Assembly: GCA_905339165.1 (NCBI GenBank)
Contig: CAJPFH010000038.1
Coordinates: 1-56,677 of the forward strand
Reading direction: 5' to 3'
DNA: 56,677 nucleotides
Source: Flavobacteriales bacterium
GTDB lineage: Bacteria; Bacteroidota; Bacteroidia; Flavobacteriales_E; Vicingaceae
The position numbers and the translations under genes were made by a program. Positions within the stretch are counted from its first letter, which is position 1; each line of letters starts with the position of its first letter. The notes below the pieces were generated by a model, which worked only from the letters and a program-made list of their open reading frames with translations, was not told the origin of the DNA and did not search any database. This document shows, piece by piece, positions 45,687-55,100 of the stretch.

Positions 45687-46917
45687 ATGAAAACAATACA
45701 ATATACAGTAGTTTTATATTTATTACTATTCGTTTCCTCTGTACAAGCCCAATTTTTTAATATTTTAAATCAAAGGCTTTATGGTACAACAGATGGAGTA
45801 GATATAAGAAATATAGATACGATTAATGCCAATATAGTAATAGGTTTTTCTGGAGGGGGGGGGGATGTAAACAACTATAAAACATGTGCGATTGGAAACT
45901 CTGATGCATGGGTTAGCTTATTTAATAACAATTTAGATGAAATTTGGCAGAACTGCTATGGTGGTTTGCAAAACGATTTACTCTTTGATATTATAGTTAA
46001 TCATTCGGCTAACGAAATTCTTATAGCTGCAACATCTCAATCAGGTATAAGCGGCAATAAAACAACAAGCAATTTTGGTAATTCAGATTTTTGGTTGTTA
46101 AAAACCGATGCGAACGGAGCCATATTAGACCAATACACCTACGGAGGTAGCGGTGATGACACTTTCTTTAAAATACTTTTACTCGATGATGACTATTTGT
46201 TATGTGGCATTTCCGATTCGCCAGTGTCAGGCAATAAATTATCCCCTAACAGAGGGAATTCAGATTACTGGGTAATAAAAACAGATTTTAACGGAAACAT
46301 TATTTGGGATAATATTTATGGTGGGGAATGCAGGTGATGGAATTAGGAGTGCACACATTTCGGACAATAAAATCTGACTTGGTTGCACTTCTAGTTCTAA
46401 CATTTCGGGTATTAAAACAGAGAACTCGCGAGGAATGTCAGATTACTGGTTTTTGGCTATTGATTCTAGTGCCAATATATTGTATCAAAAAACTGTTGGT
46501 GGCATGCAAACAGATGCGTTACATACCATGAGTTTTACGTCTTCAAATTCTATTTTATTAGCTGGTTCGTCTACCTCACCTGTTTCTGGAGAAAAAACAC
46601 TTGCACCCTTTGGAACGGAAGATTTATGGTTTGTGCATGCAGCAATAAGTGTGGGAGTAGAAGAAAATAGTGCAAGCAATGCCTACAAAGTATATCCCAA
46701 CCCCACCAATAATAATGTATATATTCAAAACGAAAAAAGTGAAAATATAAAAATGGAATTGTATGATGTAACAGGTAGATTAATTTTGGAAACCGAGAAT
46801 ATAAAAAAATCTACTTTAACCGAAATAAACCTTAGCCTTATAAATAAAGGTTATTATGTACTTCGGCTAACCGATAGTGAAAATGTAACAACTAGTTATA
46901 AATTAATAAAACAATAA
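45687..46917 (+). pseudogene. broken secreted protein with type A T9SS domain
   Basis: The gene starts at ATG 45687 with a signal peptide (VSSVQAQ) and repeats of the NSDYWVIKTDFNGNIIWDNIYGG type (three or more copies, likely propeller blades). The frame ends at a TGA at 46335. Dropping one G from the G4 at 46323-46326 restores the repeats (NAGDGIRSAHIS) until a TGA at 46375-46377; after that the same frame resumes with NSRGMSDYWFLAIDSSANILYQKTVGG and runs to a normal type A sorting domain (YKVYPNPTNNNVYIQN) and stop at 46917. So there is one frameshift and one nonsense codon. It also holds a G10 tract. Confidence 0.8.
45855..45864 (+). repeat. G10 homopolymer inside coding sequence
   Basis: Ten G encode part of SGGGGD. 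The frame is kept at this length; a change of one base would truncate the product about 55 residues after the signal peptide region. Confidence 0.9.
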
Positions 46918-47559
46918 ATGCAAGGAATAAAAACTATATTTATTGCAATGTGCCTTATTTTATTTTCTGCTAAACATACACTAGGGCAAAAGGCAGAAAA
47001 AGTTTCTAAAAAAACATTACTTAAAGAAATAGAAGAAAGTAAAAAGGAGTATTATTCCAATGCGGTTTTTCAAGTACCGTATAAAACAGTAGCCGATTTA
47101 AGTGCAGTATATTTTATTAAACACATTGGTTTTAAGTTATACAATAACAACGCGAACGAAATATGTTTCCGAGGGTATTATTCGGCTGCCAATCAAGAAG
47201 ATTATACTATTGTGCATACAAGTAAAGACAGTAGAGGATTGCCGGTTACCGAAACACGAAACGGACTTAGATACAGGAGTGTTCCATATCGGGTTTGTAT
47301 ATCTTATGCGAGAGAGAACGAAACAGAGTCTAGAATAATGCTTTATGAAAAAGAAAATTTTGTATTGGGACAAACTGTAAATACTCCTTTTTACATACAT
47401 ATTCAAAAGCAATTTAACGAAGATGATTTTTTTGAATACCTAAACGAAAAAATACGGGGTAAATGGCAACCAACACAAGAATTACAAACTAAAATAGATA
47501 GGTACAACGATACTACATTGCGTACAAAAAGAAAAATAACAGAAGGAAAAGACTATTAA
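46918..47559 (+). CDS. exported hypothetical protein, 213 aa
   Basis: Signal peptide to about residue 23 (HTLGQ). The mature protein is mixed alpha/beta and charged, with LLKEIEESKKEYYSNAVFQVPYKTV near the start and FFEYLNEKIRGKWQPTQELQTKIDRYNDTT at the end. No T9SS sorting domain and no recognised fold. The ATG follows the preceding stop directly. The degraded copy at 47641-48250 is clearly homologous, so this is the surviving member of a tandem pair. Confidence 0.7.
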   Translation: MQGIKTIFIAMCLILFSAKHTLGQKAEKVSKKTLLKEIEESKKEYYSNAVFQVPYKTVADLSAVYFIKHIGFKLYNNNANEICFRGYYSAANQEDYTIVHTSKDSRGLPVTETRNGLRYRSVPYRVCISYARENETESRIMLYEKENFVLGQTVNTPFYIHIQKQFNEDDFFEYLNEKIRGKWQPTQELQTKIDRYNDTTLRTKRKITEGKDY

Positions 47560-47640
47560 AGAGTGTTCTGCAAGAAATATTTTATAATACCATAATCACT
47601 TCTGCGGCTTTGTCTAATGAGAGGAAGTATGCCAACTAAA

Positions 47641-48250
47641 ATGAAAAGAAATGAAGAGTATAAAATAATACAAAGTCTGCTGATAATTTTTCTATTGGGC
47701 TTGGAATAAGGTTTATGCACAACAGCATAAGCACGAATGTAAACGCAAATTAATACACGAACTCAAAATAGAAAAAACCAATTACTACAAGAATACTATT
47801 TTTAACCTGCCCTTGGAAGAATTAAAACACCACACCAAAAATTATTTTGAGGGCAAGAAAAATATTAAATACCAAAACGAAACGCTAAACAAAATTTGTT
47901 ATCGTACTTACGATTATACTTACCCTTATACTACCTATACAAGCGATTTAATGGGTAATCTGCAAACGGTCAGATCCTCTTCACAAAAATTACATGTTAT
48001 ATTTATCTGAATTTTTTTCGATGCGATGATAATGTCTTTGCCATAGAATCGGAAGTGTATAGCGGAATTATTTTGCATAAGTAAACCAGTGCTAGAGAAA
48101 CCTTTAAATTAAATGATTTGCTGTTGTATTTAAATAAAAAGATATACGGTGCATGGGAAGCCAAGCAAAGTATTAAAAATTAAAATAGAGCAATACAACG
48201 AATCAAGAAAAAGAAACGGCCAAAAAATTAAAATCGAAAAATATCTTTAA
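47641..48250 (+). pseudogene. decayed tandem paralogue of the 213-aa exported protein
   Basis: Pieces in three frames line up in order with the gene at 46918. There is a signal peptide start MKRNEEYKIIQSLLIIFLLG at 47641; after a frameshift VYAQQHKHECKRKLIHELKIEKTNYYKNTIFNLPLEEL (matching LLKEIEESKKEYYSNAVFQVPYKTV); after another shift near 48009 FRCDDNVFAIESEVYSG; a nonsense TAA near 48081; then ETFKLNDLLLYLNKKIYGAWEAKQ (matching the EDDFFEYLNEKIRGKWQPTQ segment); then a last shift to KIEQYNESRKRNGQKI and the stop at 48250. Confidence 0.8.
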
Positions 48251-48256
48251 ACTTTT

Positions 48257-48694
48257 TTACTCTTTTTTGGCCTCTTTCATTAGTAGATTAAAAATATCAA
48301 CAATTTTTTGAGGTGGAAAAGCGCTGGGGCTCCCCCACGTTACCCTGTAGGTAGTGCCATTCGTTTTTAGTTCAATGTAGGAACTCATGTTGCCCGGTTT
48401 ATTAAAATCCACACCCTTAATATCTGCCTCATCAAGCTGATTAAAAAAAGATTTTGTTTGCGTATCAGAAAAGTTTTTTTTCAAAATCCAGCGTTCCGTT
48501 TTGCTGTCAAGATATTTTAATTCTCCGGTTTCTAAAAGTTGAAACTCTTCATACATTCCTGTAAATCCACCTCCTTCGCCAAACTGTATTATTCTATCGG
48601 CTTTTGCAGTAGTTGTAGAAGTAACAACCGGTTTTGTTTTACAAGAGAAAAAAACAACCAATATAAGAGCAGATAAAAATATTTTTTTAGACAT
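48257..48694 (-). CDS. small lipoprotein
   Basis: 145 aa from the ATG at 48694; an upstream in-frame ATG at 48721 would add nine residues before the signal peptide. The signal ends in VFFSCKTK, a lipobox-like FFSC. The mature protein has IIQFGEGGGFTGMYEEFQLLETGELKYL and TYRVTWGSPSAFPPQKIVDIFNLL, a pattern I have seen in small Bacteroidota lipoproteins of unknown function. Convergent with the pseudogene; the start is 86 nt from the divergent tonB-like gene. Confidence 0.75.
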   Translation of the reverse strand: MSKKIFLSALILVVFFSCKTKPVVTSTTTAKADRIIQFGEGGGFTGMYEEFQLLETGELKYLDSKTERWILKKNFSDTQTKSFFNQLDEADIKGVDFNKPGNMSSYIELKTNGTTYRVTWGSPSAFPPQKIVDIFNLLMKEAKKE

Positions 48695-48780
48695 GGTATG
48701 GAATTTTAAATGAGACAGCATCTACACAATAATTAAACCGCTAATGTAGTTATATATTTTAAACTTAACCCCCCAAAGCC

Positions 48781-49503
48781 ATGGAAACCAAAAAAAATGC
48801 CTCACAAACATTAGAAAATAAAAAGTTTATATTTTTTCAGTTAGGTTTAATCCTTTCGTTAGGTCTTGTTTTCTTAGCTTTTGAGTGGAAAAGTTCGTAT
48901 ATCCTTTTTAAATTCGAACCTAAAGAAACACCCATTACAGAAGATTTTGTAATACCCAATACCTTTTTTAATGAAACAAAACCCGAAGCTCCCAAAGTGA
49001 ATAAACAACACCTAGCACGCTCACTGCAATTTGTACCGGTTGCCAACACTGCGGTAATAAACACCGATAATACACCCAATTCAAATTCAATTACGAATAA
49101 TACCACTATTGTTCCCATAGAAACAGAAAAAATAGATGAACCCGATGTGCCTGTTTTTCATGCCGAGCATTTTGCTCATACCAAAAGTTGTAAAAATATT
49201 GAAGACGAAGAGCAACGTAAACTCTGCACATTTGATGAGATTAATAAAGTGCTTCAAAAAAATTTAAAATATCCTGCCGATATGAAAAAAGCCGAAATAG
49301 AAGGCACCGTTTTTATACGTTTTGTGGTAAATAAATCAGGCGATATAGAAAACATCGAAGTGTTACGAACGCCACATGCACAACTCAGCAACGAAGCAAT
49401 ACGTGTTTTAAAGATGTTTCCTGAATTTTTTCCGGCCAAGCAAAACGGCAGAGCTGTAAGCCAATACTACACTTTGCCTGTGGTGTTTAAATTAAAAGGA
49501 TAG
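48781..49503 (+). CDS. TonB family energy-transducing protein
   Basis: 240 aa. One N-terminal membrane helix (about 17-36; FQLGLILSLGLVFLAFEW), a periplasmic linker (about 50-145) with two Cys (CKNIEDEEQRKLC), and a TonB C-terminal domain (about 160-240; AEIEGTVFIRFVVNKSGDIENIEVLR, LPVVFKL). Passes proton-motive force to TonB-dependent outer-membrane receptors; no receptor or ExbBD gene is next to it. The start region ATGGAAACCAAAAA is the same as at 44017. Confidence 0.88.
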   Translation: METKKNASQTLENKKFIFFQLGLILSLGLVFLAFEWKSSYILFKFEPKETPITEDFVIPNTFFNETKPEAPKVNKQHLARSLQFVPVANTAVINTDNTPNSNSITNNTTIVPIETEKIDEPDVPVFHAEHFAHTKSCKNIEDEEQRKLCTFDEINKVLQKNLKYPADMKKAEIEGTVFIRFVVNKSGDIENIEVLRTPHAQLSNEAIRVLKMFPEFFPAKQNGRAVSQYYTLPVVFKLKG

Positions 49504-49696
49504 CCGGTTAACTAGATAACGAGTGAATGAAAGGCATAAATAACTAATGAAAGTTTCCTTTTCCTAAAAAGTATTTATCTAAAAACGTAGAATATAAAAG
49601 GTTTTACAAAAAGAACTCAAAAGTTTTTCAATTTAAACAATTTTTGGTTTTTAAAATTTCAAATTTTCACTTTTCCACATTTCATCTTTCATATTT
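49504..49696. other. AT-rich intergenic stretch
   Basis: Between two convergent gene ends. No conserved element, strong hairpin or reading frame is visible. Confidence 0.5.
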
Positions 49697-50485
49697 CTAC
49701 AAACAACCGGTTCTTCCTCCATCTACCGGAATGTTGATTCCATTAATATAAGATGCGGCCGGAGAGGCTAAAAATGCAATGGCAGCCGCTACTTCTTCTG
49801 GGCTTGCAATGCGTTTCATCGGTATTTCAGTTTCCATTTCTCTCAATAATTCTTCCACAGATTTTCCTGTACTTTTTGCTTTATTTTCCAGTAAATGTTG
49901 CAATCGCTGTGTATGGGTAGCACCAGGTAGTACATTGTTTACTGTAATGTTGTATTGCCCTAATTCATTTGCTAATGTTTTAGCCCAACTAGCTACCGCA
50001 CCTCTTATGGTATTCGAAACCCCTAATCCTTTTAGAGGAATTTTTACCGAAGTGGAAATAATATTTATAATTCTACCATAATTGCTTTTTTTCATACCCG
50101 GAATTACGGCTTGTGCCAGTAAATGGTTGCAAATTAAATGACTGTTGAAGGCATGAAGAAAATCATCGGTTTTGGCTTCAGAAACGAGGCCACCCTGTGG
50201 CCCTCCGGTGTTATTTACTAAAATATCTATTTGCGGATTTATTTCTAAGTAATTTTCAACGGCAAGTTTTACTTCGGGAGGAAAAGTAAAATCGGCCGAA
50301 ATAAAATGGTGTTTCTGATTCTGAGATGTATTAAGCAGTTTTTGAACCTCTTTTAATTTTTCGGTGTTTCTGGCCAGCAGCACTATATTGGCCCCCATTT
50401 CGGCCAGCATCACAGCTGCCGCCTTACCTATGCCTTGCGTACTTCCGCAAACTAAGGCCGTTTTGTCTTTCAAATCTATATTCAT
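49697..50485 (-). CDS. SDR family protein without the YxxxK catalytic pair
   Basis: 262 aa from the ATG at 50485; a longer frame to 50683 runs into the divergent dioxygenase gene and is rejected. Rossmann fold with ALVCGSTQGIGKAAA (cofactor loop), NNTGGP, and RIINIISTSVKIP (where the catalytic Ser would lie). The usual Tyr-x-x-x-Lys is replaced by SNTIR in LGVSNTIRGAVASWAKTLANEL. This SNxxR version is known from a subgroup of SDR proteins annotated as 3-oxoacyl-ACP reductase-like. Its position, divergent from the dioxygenase gene with 64 nt between starts, suggests a role in the same catabolic pathway. Confidence 0.85.
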   Translation of the reverse strand: MNIDLKDKTALVCGSTQGIGKAAAVMLAEMGANIVLLARNTEKLKEVQKLLNTSQNQKHHFISADFTFPPEVKLAVENYLEINPQIDILVNNTGGPQGGLVSEAKTDDFLHAFNSHLICNHLLAQAVIPGMKKSNYGRIINIISTSVKIPLKGLGVSNTIRGAVASWAKTLANELGQYNITVNNVLPGATHTQRLQHLLENKAKSTGKSVEELLREMETEIPMKRIASPEEVAAAIAFLASPAASYINGINIPVDGGRTGCL

Positions 50486-50549
50486 AAAATATCTGTATTT
50501 TCGGGGTGAACAAAGCGAAGTTAAACTTGTTTTTTTAAAAAACGATTTT

Positions 50550-51077
50550 ATGGAAATAAAACCCCCTTTCAACTTGCACCAATGGATTGAAGAAAACCGA
50601 CATTTACTAAAACCCCCTGTCGCTAATAAAAACCTGTATGTAGAAGCGGGCGATTTTATTGTAATGATAGTGGGAGGCCCCAATGCTCGTAAAGATTACC
50701 ACTACAACGAATCGGAAGAATTATTTTACCAAATTGAAGGCGATGTAAATGTGCGTATTCAGGTAGATAACCAACCCATTGATATACCCATTAAACAGGG
50801 CGAAATGTTTCTGCTTCCACCCAAAGTGCCACACTCTCCCATGCGAGGCGAAAACACCGTAGGATTGGTTATTGAAAAAGTGCGAAAAGAAAACGATACC
50901 GATGGTCTGCTTTGGTTCTGCGAAAAATGCAATACGAAACTGCACGAATCATATTTTAAACTGATTAATATCGAAAACGATTTTCTCTCGCGTTTTAAAG
51001 AGTTTTACTCTTCTAACGCTTTGAGAACATGTAAAAAATGCGGGCATACAATGGAAGCCGATGCAAGATTCGTATAG
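50550..51077 (+). CDS. 3-hydroxyanthranilate 3,4-dioxygenase
   Basis: 175 aa from the ATG at 50550, which gives the family N-terminus. A cupin that opens 3-hydroxyanthranilate to 2-amino-3-carboxymuconate semialdehyde. Iron ligands His51, Glu57 and His95 and the pocket arginines Arg47 and Arg99 sit at the same positions I recall for the Cupriavidus enzyme. The C-terminus has the bacterial rubredoxin-like second metal site, two CxxC motifs (Cys124/127 and Cys161/164). It is the first gene of a pair with ACMSD, one base apart. Confidence 0.95.
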   Translation: MEIKPPFNLHQWIEENRHLLKPPVANKNLYVEAGDFIVMIVGGPNARKDYHYNESEELFYQIEGDVNVRIQVDNQPIDIPIKQGEMFLLPPKVPHSPMRGENTVGLVIEKVRKENDTDGLLWFCEKCNTKLHESYFKLINIENDFLSRFKEFYSSNALRTCKKCGHTMEADARFV

Positions 51078-51078
51078 T

Positions 51079-52086
51079 ATGAGCAAGTTTTTTACCATAG
51101 ACATACACACACATATTTTGCCCGAAAAAATTCCACATTTCAAAGAAAAATTCGGATATGGAGGATTTATTCATTTAGAGCATCACAAACCCTGCTGTGC
51201 CCGTATGATGATGGATAATACGTTTTTCAGAGAAATACAATCGAACGCATGGAATGCGGAAGTACGCACAAAAGAATGTAATCTCCATCATGTAGATTTA
51301 CAGGTTTTATCCACGGTTCCGGTCATGTTTAATTACTGGGCTAAACCTCAACATACCTTAGAAATTGCTCAATTTTTAAACGATCATATAGCCGGAATAG
51401 TAAATGATTTTCCTTCTCGTTTTGCAGGCTTGGGTACCTTGCCCATGCAAGATGAAAAACTTGCCATACAAGAACTTCAACGATGTAAAAAAATAGGATT
51501 AAAAGGTATTCAAATAGGTTCTCATATTAACGATTGGAATTTGAATGACGAGCATCTCTTTCCTGTTTTTGAAGCGGTGCAGGAGTTAGATATGTGCGTT
51601 TTTGTTCACCCTTGGGATATGATGGGTAAAGACAAAATGCAAAAATACTGGCTGCCTTGGTTAGTGGGTATGCCGGCCGAATCCTCTTTAGCCATTTGTT
51701 CTATGATTTTTGGAGGCGTGTTTGAACGCTTGCCTAAATTAAGGGTCGCTTTTGCTCACGGAGGGGGGGCCTTCCCTTCTTCTATTGGCCGCATAGAACA
51801 TGGGTTTCAAGTACGTCCTGATTTATGTGCAATTGATAACAAAATAAATCCGAAAAATTATTTGGGAAAATTTTGGTTAGATAGTTTGGTACATGATGAG
51901 AAAATGCTCGATTACATCGTAAATTTAGTAGGTGCCGATAAAGTAGCCCTAGGTTCTGATTACCCTTTTCCCTTGGGCGAATTAGAGCCAGGTAAGTTGA
52001 TTCGCAGTATGCCCTACACCGATGATACTAAGAAAATGCTGCTTAGTGGAAGTGCATTAAAATGGCTGAATATGGAAAAAATTTAA
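51079..52086 (+). CDS. 2-amino-3-carboxymuconate-6-semialdehyde decarboxylase (ACMSD)
   Basis: 335 aa from the ATG at 51079; an ATG at 51061 would overlap the dioxygenase by 17 nt. Amidohydrolase fold with zinc ligands His10 and His12 (DIHTHILP), His177 (FVHPWD), His227 (FAHGGG) and Asp294 (LGSDYPFP), and the substrate arginines Arg51 and Arg238. These positions match the Pseudomonas ACMSD almost exactly. It removes CO2 from the dioxygenase product and steers the pathway to 2-aminomuconate instead of quinolinate. A G7 run here encodes a conserved HGGG and keeps the frame. Confidence 0.93.
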   Translation: MSKFFTIDIHTHILPEKIPHFKEKFGYGGFIHLEHHKPCCARMMMDNTFFREIQSNAWNAEVRTKECNLHHVDLQVLSTVPVMFNYWAKPQHTLEIAQFLNDHIAGIVNDFPSRFAGLGTLPMQDEKLAIQELQRCKKIGLKGIQIGSHINDWNLNDEHLFPVFEAVQELDMCVFVHPWDMMGKDKMQKYWLPWLVGMPAESSLAICSMIFGGVFERLPKLRVAFAHGGGAFPSSIGRIEHGFQVRPDLCAIDNKINPKNYLGKFWLDSLVHDEKMLDYIVNLVGADKVALGSDYPFPLGELEPGKLIRSMPYTDDTKKMLLSGSALKWLNMEKI

Positions 52087-52112
52087 GGGCTATTTTCTAA
52101 TCACCTCGTTTT

Positions 52113-55100
52113 TTACTTAATCAAATTCACGTGCCCTGTAGCTTGCTTGCTCACATTGGCATCATCGGTGTAAAATACTTTCCAAATGTAAGTGCCCAAT
52201 TGGCAAGGATTTCCTTTGTATTTTCCATCCCAGCCTTTTACCAACTCTGTACTTTCGAAAAGGAACTCACCCCAACGGTTGAAGATAAACATTTTAAAAT
52301 TTTTCAGATTGTAACCGTAGGCATAAAAAATATCATTTATACCATCTCCGTCTGGCGTAAAAGTATTGGGTATATAAAGATTTCCTTTAACAACCACTTT
52401 AATGGTGTCTGAATTTTTGCATCCATTGGTATCAGTAATGGTAAAAACATATTCGGTAGTTACTTCGGGTCTTGCCCATGGTTTAAAGCAGTTGGTGCAA
52501 CTTAAAAAGTAATCGGGGCTCCAGTGCGGAAGTCCGTTTCCATACCCGTGTAATTGGTATTCATCGTAAAATTCGATAACCGTGTCGGCACCTGCCGAAA
52601 CATACGGACGAGGCAGGGTATCAACCTTTACGGTTGCAATATCTTTGCAACCCAACGCATTGCTTACTTCAACATTAAATACAGTGGGCAAGTAGATGGT
52701 AGCCGTTGGATTAGAAATAGAAGCATCGTTGAGGGGAGCAGCCGGTTTCCATTCATAAAAATCTCCTCCTCCGGCATATAAGGTTGCCTGAGAGCCTATG
52801 CAAATAGCGGTGTCGTTACAAACTATGGCATCAACAAATACAACGGTAATATGCAAGCTATCTAAATCTTGTCCGCAGGCATTTTTAGCAATTAAATAAT
52901 AAGTAGTAGAAACAAGCGGAAACACCTGAGCCGTATCATTAAAAGCGTTGATGATATTATAGTTTGGATACCAATTATAACTTGAGCCACCAGAGCCGTA
53001 TACAAAGATGGTATCGCCTCTGCAAATCGTAGTATCGTTTAACGCCAAGGCATTTGGTAAAATTGTATCAACCGTAATGGTTACATCTTGTTGCCATTCG
53101 CAACCGTTGGCATCAGTAATGTGGATGGTATAGTGCGTTGTATTAGTGGGAGTGCATTGCGGATTGGCAATATTGGGGTTGCTCAAAAAGGTGGCAGGAA
53201 CCCACTGGTAGCTCACTCCTCCAGATGTGCTTAATTGAATACTTTGTCCTATACAAATGGCCGTATCAGCCATGGCTGATGTAGGGTCAGTAAACACTGA
53301 AATGGTAACTTCGGCAGTATCAAAACCGCAAAAATTTCCAACTATCACTTTATAAGTAGTGGTAGAATTGGGAGAGGCTTTGGGGTTTGGAATATTTGCA
53401 TTGCTTAGTCCTGCTGATGGTATCCAAAGATAAGTATCGCCTCCTGAAGAGGAGAGTTGAGTGCTATCTCCGGGACAAATACTAACGGAGGTACTTACTT
53501 CTGCTTCGGGAGGGCCAACTACTTTTATGGTTGTATAAGCCGTATCGGAAAGCAAACAAGAGAGAGAATCCATGGCTATCAACATAATGGTGTATACACC
53601 GGTATCGTTGTAGGTATGTGTGGGATTGGTGGCTGTAGAAGTATTGCCATCGCCAAAATCCCAAAAATATTGGTTTCCTCCGTTGCTGTTGTTCGTAAAC
53701 GTAACGGTTCCGGGTGGGGCACAAATAACCGGAGGAACATTGTTCGATATAGCGGCATTTAGCTGAGCCATATCGAATTTTAAGGCAGCCAAATTGCAAT
53801 TTGAACTGCTATTGGTGGTAGACCAAGCTCCTGGCGTAGAAGGAAAATTAGAATTTCCACCACAACCGGCACATACGGCTTGGTACACAATTCCTTTTTT
53901 ATCAAAGCGGCTGGTACCCCCGTCAACATGTTCTTGCCCCGGTCCACCAAAAAAGGTGGCATATAAAAGTTGACTGGCATTCGTGTCTAACACCATCAGG
54001 TAAAAGTCGCTTCCATCGGTGGTGGGTTTATATGAACCAACGGTAGTGGATAGTCCGTTCGTAGAACTTTGTGGAGGGCCTCCATTTAGTGAATTGATAG
54101 AGCCTCCCCAACCTGATACATAAATATGATCACAATCATTTACCAAAAAGGCATTGAGCGAAATATCGAGTTTGCTTAATCCCGAGCCAAAAGTGGTAGA
54201 AAATTTTGTAGTGCTAAGATTTGAATTGAGTTTATGAATGTATTGCCCGCTATTGGGATTGCTGTAAACTCCCGGAGTGATAGGGTAAGTGCCTTCGGTT
54301 TGCCCTATTACATATACATCATCGAACATATCGATTTGCACAAAATAATTTTGGTCGTACTGGGGTGTACCCATGTAGGTAGAAGCAGTTAGAGCAGAGC
54401 CGGTAGGGTTTAGGCGGCATAAGAAACCATCTGTACTTCCTTGTAGATTTGTGAACAGGGCACCGGGTGTAGTAGGAAAATTGTTGCTTAAAGTTCCACC
54501 CGAAACGTAAGGTATTCCTGCACTATTCAGTTGAATGCCGTAAGCCGCATCGGCTGCAGTTCCGCCAATATATGTACTCCATGCCATTCCTGAAAGGTCT
54601 TGGTTTAGTTTAAATACTACGGCATCTTGAAGACCTCCTCCGTAGACTGTTTGGAAACTGCCGGGTGTAGCCGGGAAGTTAATCGAGTTGGTAGTAGAAG
54701 CTACAAATACGTTATTAGCCGCATCGCAAATAACCTCCCCTCTAAACTGGTCTCCGTAGTTGTATCGTAGGCCGGGTGCGGTATTATTTCCATCGTTACC
54801 TGTTCCGCCTACAAAGGTAGACCCTATTAAAGCAGTACCCGACACATTAAATTTTGTAACCACAATATCTACTCCGTTGGCATAATTTACAGAATAGAAA
54901 CTAAAGGGAGTTCCTCCGTTAAAAGTTTGGTCGTAAGCATTTCCTGTAGTTGGAAAATTGGGGCTGCTGCTTGTGCCTAAAATAACTAATTGGTCGGCAT
55001 TATCTACTACTAAGCTATGCGGAGCTTCTGCACTGTTTCCTCCAAGGTAGGTGGAGTAAAGCAGGGCATTTCCTATGCTGTTAAATTTCGAAATAGCAAT

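Noticed and set aside
50486-50683. 66-residue N-terminal extension of the SDR protein
   Set aside because: It runs antisense into the dioxygenase gene, and the SDR fold begins at the ATG at 50485.
51767-51773. G7 run in the ACMSD gene as another slippage switch
   Set aside because: It encodes the conserved metal-site HGGG, the frame is intact on both sides, and the run is short.
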